A DNA stretch of 64,000 bases, taken from contig NZ_CP154608.1 of assembly GCF_039555325.1 (NCBI RefSeq), positions 124,001-188,000 on the forward strand, written 5' to 3'. The notes under the pieces are model-generated. The model searched no databases, was not told the DNA's origin, and saw only the letters and a program-made list of their open reading frames with translations. How positions within the stretch are numbered: the first letter of the stretch is position 1; each line of letters opens with the position of its first letter. The position numbers and the translations under genes are program-made. Of this stretch, positions 60,245-64,000 are shown piece by piece. Source of the DNA: Sphingomicrobium sp. XHP0239 (lineage in GTDB: Bacteria > Pseudomonadota > Alphaproteobacteria > Sphingomonadales > Sphingomonadaceae).

Positions 60245-62413
60245 ATGACGATTCATCTTCTCGCGACCAGCGCGCTCGCCCTCGCCCAATCCGTATCCAC
60301 CCAGCCGCCCCCCGGCGACCCGTTGCCCCCGCAGCGCGAGGTCGACGTCGACGTGCGCCCCGACCCCGACGCCCCAAGCGAACCCGATCTCGATGCGCGC
60401 GAGCGGATCGTCATCACCGGCCACGTGATCGAAGGACTCGATCTGCTCGCGGGTGCGACGGTGGTCGAGGGCGAGGAACTGGTCCGCAACGTCGAGACTC
60501 AGATCGGCGACACGCTGGCGCGCCAGCCGGGTGTATCCGCGACCAGCTTCGCGCCCGGTTCTTCCCGTCCGGTCCTTCGCGGCTTCTCTGGCACGCGTGT
60601 TCGCGTCCTCAACGACGGCATCGGGTCGATCGACGTGTCCAACACCAGCGTCGATCATGCCGTGACCATCGATCCCCTCACGGTCGAGCGGGTCGAGGTG
60701 CTTCGCGGTCCCGCCGTCCTGATCTTCGGCGGTCAGGCGATCGGCGGCGCCGTCAATGTCATCGACCGTCGCATTCCGCGCACGGTCGGCGCGGAGGATT
60801 TCCATCTCGATGCGCTCGCGCAGGTCCGTTCGGCCGACGAAGGAGTGGCTCTGGGCGCGGCGGTCGACGTCAATCTGACCGACCGGATCGTCCTGCATGC
60901 CGACGCCAGCTGGAACCGTGCCCAAGAGGTCGACACCGGCAACCGCATCCTGTCGCGCGAACTGCGGCGTGAACTGGAAGGGGAAATCGCGGAAGAACGC
61001 GAACTCGGCGATCTCGAGGAAGTCGAGGAGCTGACCGAATTCGTGGGGCTGGAGGGCGAACTGCCCAACAGCCAGTCCGAACAGGTCTCGGCAGCGCTCG
61101 GCGCGGGCTACCTCGGAGATCGGCTCGAGATCGGGGCCTCCTACACCCTGTTCGACACCGACTACGGCATTCCCGCACGGCCCGGTGCCGGCCATGCGCA
61201 CGGCGAGGAAGAGGAAGGCGAAGGCGGCGAGGGCGAGGAAGAGGAAGGTCCCGTGACCATCGACCTTCGCCAGCATCGCTTCGACACCCGCATCCAATAT
61301 GCGCTCGACGGGTTTTTTCAGGACGTCACGCTGCGCGCCGCTTATGCCGACTATACGCACACCGAATTCGAAGGCGACGAGGTGGGGACCGTCTTCAACT
61401 CCAACGGCTTCGAAGGGCGGTTGCAGTTGAAACAGGCAGACCGCGATGGTTGGCACGGCGCTCTCGGCGCACAGTTCTACACCCGCGATTTCGAGGCGAT
61501 CGGCCCCGAGGCCTTTCTGCCGCCCAACACCAGCACCAGCCTCGGCCTGTTCGCGGTCGAAGAATATCAGCCGAACTCTCTGGGCATCGAAGGCGCGCTC
61601 CGCGTCGATTTCACCGATCACGAAACCGACCTGCTCGGACTGCAGCGCGATTTCACCACGGTGAGCGGCGCGGCCGGTGTAAACTACGAGCTGACGCCCG
61701 ACCTCGTCGTCGGAGCGAATGCGAGTTACACCGAACGTGCGCCCAGCCCCGAGGAACTGTTCTCGGACGGTCCGCATCTGGCCACGCAGGCGTACGAGCG
61801 CGGCGACCCCGATCTGACCACCGAAAGCAGCATCGGCGGCGAACTGTTCGCCCGCTACGAAGGCCGGAATTGGGCCCTCGCGGCGACGCTGTTCGCCAAC
61901 GGGTTCGACGACTTCATCTATGCACAGGACACCGGAGCGGAAGAGGACGAACTCCCGCTGTTCGTCTATCGACAGCAGGGCGCGGATTTCGTCGGGTTCG
62001 AGATCGAGGGGTCGGCGTTCCTGTATCGCGATGGCGACTTCACCTTGTCGAGCGACCTCGTCGCGGACGGCGTTCGCGCGACGCTCGACGACGGCTCGCC
62101 GGTACCGCGCATCCCCCCACTGCGGGTGCTGACGGGCCTCGAGGCCGAGCAGGGCGACGTCGCGGTCCGGGCCGAGATCGAATATGTGACCGAGCAGGAT
62201 CGGGTAGCCGCCTTCGAAACCCGAACGTCGGGCTTCGCGATGGTGAATACCTCGATCCGCTGGCGTCCGTGGGGCGAGGACAACGAAACGCTGTTCCTCC
62301 TGCAGGCAAACAACCTGTTCGATGTCGAGGCGCGGCGCCATGCCAGCTTCACCAAGGATTTCGCCCCGCTCGCGGGTCGCGACGTCCGGGCGACGGCACG
62401 GTTTAGTTTCTAG
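60245..62413 (+). CDS. znuD: TonB-dependent receptor, ZnuD-like (zinc uptake)
   Basis: A 722-residue outer-membrane receptor. Signal peptide MTIHLLATSALALAQ, acidic linker, TonB-box-like 'RERIVITGHVIEG', plug domain ('VETQIGDTLARQPGVSATSF', 'PVLRGFSGTRVRVLNDGIGS', 'VERVEVLRGPAVLIFGGQAI') and barrel ending 'RDVRATARFSF'. An external loop has 'GAGHAHGEEEEGEGGEGEEE', a His/Glu cluster typical of ZnuD zinc receptors, and 'DYTHTEFEGDEVGTVFNSNG' is a further family stretch. It should bind Zn2+ and move it into the periplasm with TonB energy. The palindrome before it fits zinc-dependent control. It is one gene, between the psp operon and tRNA-Thr. Confidence 0.85.
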   Translation: MTIHLLATSALALAQSVSTQPPPGDPLPPQREVDVDVRPDPDAPSEPDLDARERIVITGHVIEGLDLLAGATVVEGEELVRNVETQIGDTLARQPGVSATSFAPGSSRPVLRGFSGTRVRVLNDGIGSIDVSNTSVDHAVTIDPLTVERVEVLRGPAVLIFGGQAIGGAVNVIDRRIPRTVGAEDFHLDALAQVRSADEGVALGAAVDVNLTDRIVLHADASWNRAQEVDTGNRILSRELRRELEGEIAEERELGDLEEVEELTEFVGLEGELPNSQSEQVSAALGAGYLGDRLEIGASYTLFDTDYGIPARPGAGHAHGEEEEGEGGEGEEEEGPVTIDLRQHRFDTRIQYALDGFFQDVTLRAAYADYTHTEFEGDEVGTVFNSNGFEGRLQLKQADRDGWHGALGAQFYTRDFEAIGPEAFLPPNTSTSLGLFAVEEYQPNSLGIEGALRVDFTDHETDLLGLQRDFTTVSGAAGVNYELTPDLVVGANASYTERAPSPEELFSDGPHLATQAYERGDPDLTTESSIGGELFARYEGRNWALAATLFANGFDDFIYAQDTGAEEDELPLFVYRQQGADFVGFEIEGSAFLYRDGDFTLSSDLVADGVRATLDDGSPVPRIPPLRVLTGLEAEQGDVAVRAEIEYVTEQDRVAAFETRTSGFAMVNTSIRWRPWGEDNETLFLLQANNLFDVEARRHASFTKDFAPLAGRDVRATARFSF

Positions 62414-62424
62414 GGAGGGCGCGG

Positions 62425-62497
62425 TGCCGGCTGCAGGAGTCGAACCCGCGACCTTCGGTTTACAAAACCGCTGCTCTACCAGCTGAGCTAAGCCGGC
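62425..62497 (-). tRNA. tRNA-Thr(UGU)
   Basis: A 73-nt tRNA read on the minus strand: acceptor GCCGGCT / AGCCGGC, D-arm with AGCTGGTAGA, anticodon loop TTTGTAA (anticodon TGT), T-loop TTCGACT. The first base pair of the anticodon stem is a G-A mismatch. The 3' end is ACCG, so CCA is added after transcription, unlike the tRNA-Ser in this window. Confidence 0.96.
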
Positions 62498-62519
62498 TCC
62501 GCGACGGCGCTCCTCATAG

Positions 62520-63374
62520 CTAGATCACGCCGAAGGTCCAGCCTTCGGTTCGCGCGATGTCGGGCGTGAGAGCGGGCGGAGCGAAGGCCTGCGGTTCGGT
62601 GTGCAGGACGTGGCGCATGCCCGCGGCCGTGACGAGCGCATCGCTTTCGTGGTCGCTGGGATCGCGATCGAGTGCGACGCGCGGGCTCCCGAGCGCGGCG
62701 AGCGCCGCGTCGAGATCGGCAAGCGTTCGAAGCTTGCGACCGGAAAGTCCCGCACGGCGGATATAGAGGCGTCCGTAGATTTCGACGATCGCGCTGCGCC
62801 CCGGCTCGATCGGATCGAAGGGCCAGATCGGAACGCGCCCGGCTAGCCGGTGAAGAAGCCGCATGCCCGCGAAGCTGGCCTTGGCCACCTGCGCCGCGCC
62901 GATGGCGTCGAAGACGGTCGCCGCCTTGCCGCCCCCAGCGGCATTCAGCACCTGCTCGCATTGGCGGAAGTGCATGTAGTCGGCCTTGGTCCCGTCGGCC
63001 TTTCCGAAATAGAAATGCCGGCGATGCCGCTGTTCGAGGAAGCTCGCCGCGCCGAGATCCTCGTCCGCGCTGACCGCCTCGACATAGGCCCAGAAGGCCT
63101 TGGCCTCGCTCGGCACGTTTTCGCCTGGAAGATAGGCGCCGCGTTCGACGAGAGGCGGGGCGAAGCTGAAGTCGAAACCGACGAGCGTCGGCTCGCGCTG
63201 CAGTTGATCGGCCAGCCAGTCGAGGATTTCGGTCCGCGACCAGACATGGTCTGGACGGACGAGAGCGGGGGCATCGTCGCCGCGCGCCTGCGCGACGGCG
63301 ATGCCCTTGTGCCGCTTTCCCTTCGCCCCCGACCAGTCGATCGCGATGGTCGAGGCGAACCGCTGTCCCGTCAT
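62520..63374 (-). CDS. DUF429-like protein of unknown function
   Basis: A 284-residue soluble protein with an RNase H/actin-like opening 'ASTIAIDWSGAKGKRHKGIA' and 'LVGFDFSFAPP', where acidic residues follow beta-strands as in DUF429 proteins. A later 'DRDPSDHESDALVTAAGMRH' keeps the D..H-E-S-DAL pattern typical of the C-terminal catalytic-looking motif of that family (compare 'SxHxxDA'). Activity is unproven for the family; nuclease-like chemistry is only a fold-based idea. ATG 63374 is used; it lies 21 bases after the mechanosensitive channel gene in the same direction. Confidence 0.65.
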   Translation of the reverse strand: MTGQRFASTIAIDWSGAKGKRHKGIAVAQARGDDAPALVRPDHVWSRTEILDWLADQLQREPTLVGFDFSFAPPLVERGAYLPGENVPSEAKAFWAYVEAVSADEDLGAASFLEQRHRRHFYFGKADGTKADYMHFRQCEQVLNAAGGGKAATVFDAIGAAQVAKASFAGMRLLHRLAGRVPIWPFDPIEPGRSAIVEIYGRLYIRRAGLSGRKLRTLADLDAALAALGSPRVALDRDPSDHESDALVTAAGMRHVLHTEPQAFAPPALTPDIARTEGWTFGVI

Positions 63375-63395
63375 TCCGGTCGCGGCGGTCCCGTT

Positions 63396-64000
63396 CTAGA
63401 CCAGCGGGGTCTGACCGCCGTCGTCATCCTCGGGCGTTGCCTTGCGGATGCGGCGGGGGGCGGGGCTGCGCGGAGTGCCCACGTCCTGCTCCGCCTGCCA
63501 CTTCTCGAGCTGACGCGCCGCTGCATCGCGACCGCCGAGACCGAAGGCCAGCGCCGTCGCGACCGCCGCCGAACCGAGGATCAGGCCGAAGGCGAGGATC
63601 ACGATTTCGTTGGCGAGGCCCATGAACGTGAGGCCGATGGCCGTGAACAAGGCGATGACGGCATAGCGCACGATGGTCTGTGCGTAGCTTCCCTCGCCCG
63701 CGCCTTCGCCGACCAGCCGCGCCAGCAGCCGCGCGAGGAAGAAGCCCGCGAGGATGATGAGCGTGCCGAAGATGACCTTGCCGCCAAGCTCGGTGATCTG
63801 CAGCAGAAGGATCGCGATGCGATCTCCGCCGATCGCCCGCATCGCCTCGATCGCCGCGAACAGCATGACGGTGACGAATGCGACCGATCCAAGAATCCGG
63901 CTTGGCTGGACGTTTTCGTCGACCACGCCGATCGAACGGATGGCATTGTCGAAGCCGAGGCCGGGGAAGACCGTCTCGATCAGCGACTTGACCCAGCGCG
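63396..64000 (-). CDS. Small-conductance mechanosensitive channel-like protein, 3' part
   Basis: The last 201 or so residues of a membrane protein whose start lies beyond the window. It has repeated 'conserved TM helix' character: 'RILGSVAFVTVMLFAAIEAM', 'GGKVIFGTLIILAGFFLARL' and 'YAVIALFTAIGLTFMGLANE' with 'IVILAFGLILGSAAVATALA' then 'FGLGGRDAA'. The motif 'AFGLGGRDAA' is the end of the pore helix in CmpX-type mechanosensitive channels. The tail 'RRIRKATPEDDDGGQTPLV' is acidic. GTG 63926 is not the true start, because reading on upstream gives 'IETVFPGLGFDNAIRSIGVV', an evident continuation. Confidence 0.75.
   Translation of the reverse strand, partial: RWVKSLIETVFPGLGFDNAIRSIGVVDENVQPSRILGSVAFVTVMLFAAIEAMRAIGGDRIAILLLQITELGGKVIFGTLIILAGFFLARLLARLVGEGAGEGSYAQTIVRYAVIALFTAIGLTFMGLANEIVILAFGLILGSAAVATALAFGLGGRDAAARQLEKWQAEQDVGTPRSPAPRRIRKATPEDDDGGQTPLV

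Overview
The window reads as a GC-rich chromosome segment of an alphaproteobacterium of the order Sphingomonadales. The main reasons are a soluble serine palmitoyltransferase of Sphingomonas type with its own acyl carrier protein, many TonB-dependent proteins, Entner-Doudoroff sugar catabolism, and branched-chain-type 2-oxoacid dehydrogenase subunits. The genus cannot be named from the sequence alone. No plasmid, phage, CRISPR or intact insertion sequence was seen.

Layout. (1) 1-10138 is an envelope-lipid block: a partial GNAT gene, a fatty acid desaturase, then on the minus strand a tightly packed run tetR - obgE - cerR-like - acp - spt - hybrid histidine kinase, followed by lptF-lptG. This puts ceramide-backbone synthesis next to the lipid-export permease. 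(2) 10192-16650 is mostly housekeeping: a PF10118 protein divergent from tetR, rplU-rpmA, hspQ, a two-component system, an EF-hand protein and a short-chain dehydrogenase. (3) 16778-19273 is the one accessory-looking patch. It lies directly downstream of tRNA-Ser(CGA) and holds a beheaded AraC-type regulator joined head-to-head to a beheaded RTX protein, then an orphan membrane protein and a gene-free stretch. (4) 19274-21341 carries an outer-membrane barrel with a polyproline tail and a TonB-like protein.

(5) 21349-42290 is an alpha-glucan utilisation locus. It has an MFS sugar transporter, a LacI regulator, a TonB-dependent receptor, two flavin-dependent halogenase-family proteins, three GH13 enzymes and a GH97 enzyme. 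Within the same gene run lie zwf-pgl-edd-glk-eda, so one probable transcription unit goes from outer-membrane uptake through glucose release to pyruvate and glyceraldehyde-3-phosphate. Two near-identical 14-base palindromes, one before the transporter and one before the receptor, look like the LacI operators.

(6) 42304-57569 is central metabolism and transport: an MHS-type MFS protein with a large extra loop, a CitE-like/MaoC pair, an AceE-like protein, a CaCA exchanger, an HxlR/azoreductase pair, branched-chain-type dehydrogenase E1 and E2 genes, and a beta-propeller amidohydrolase. (7) 58357-60167 is a phage-shock-type membrane stress operon with a good sigma-54 promoter, a palindrome at enhancer distance, a new-looking 45-residue leader protein, and pspA-pspC-pspB-like genes. 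(8) 60245-64000 has a ZnuD-like TonB receptor, tRNA-Thr(UGU), a DUF429-like protein and the end of a mechanosensitive channel gene.
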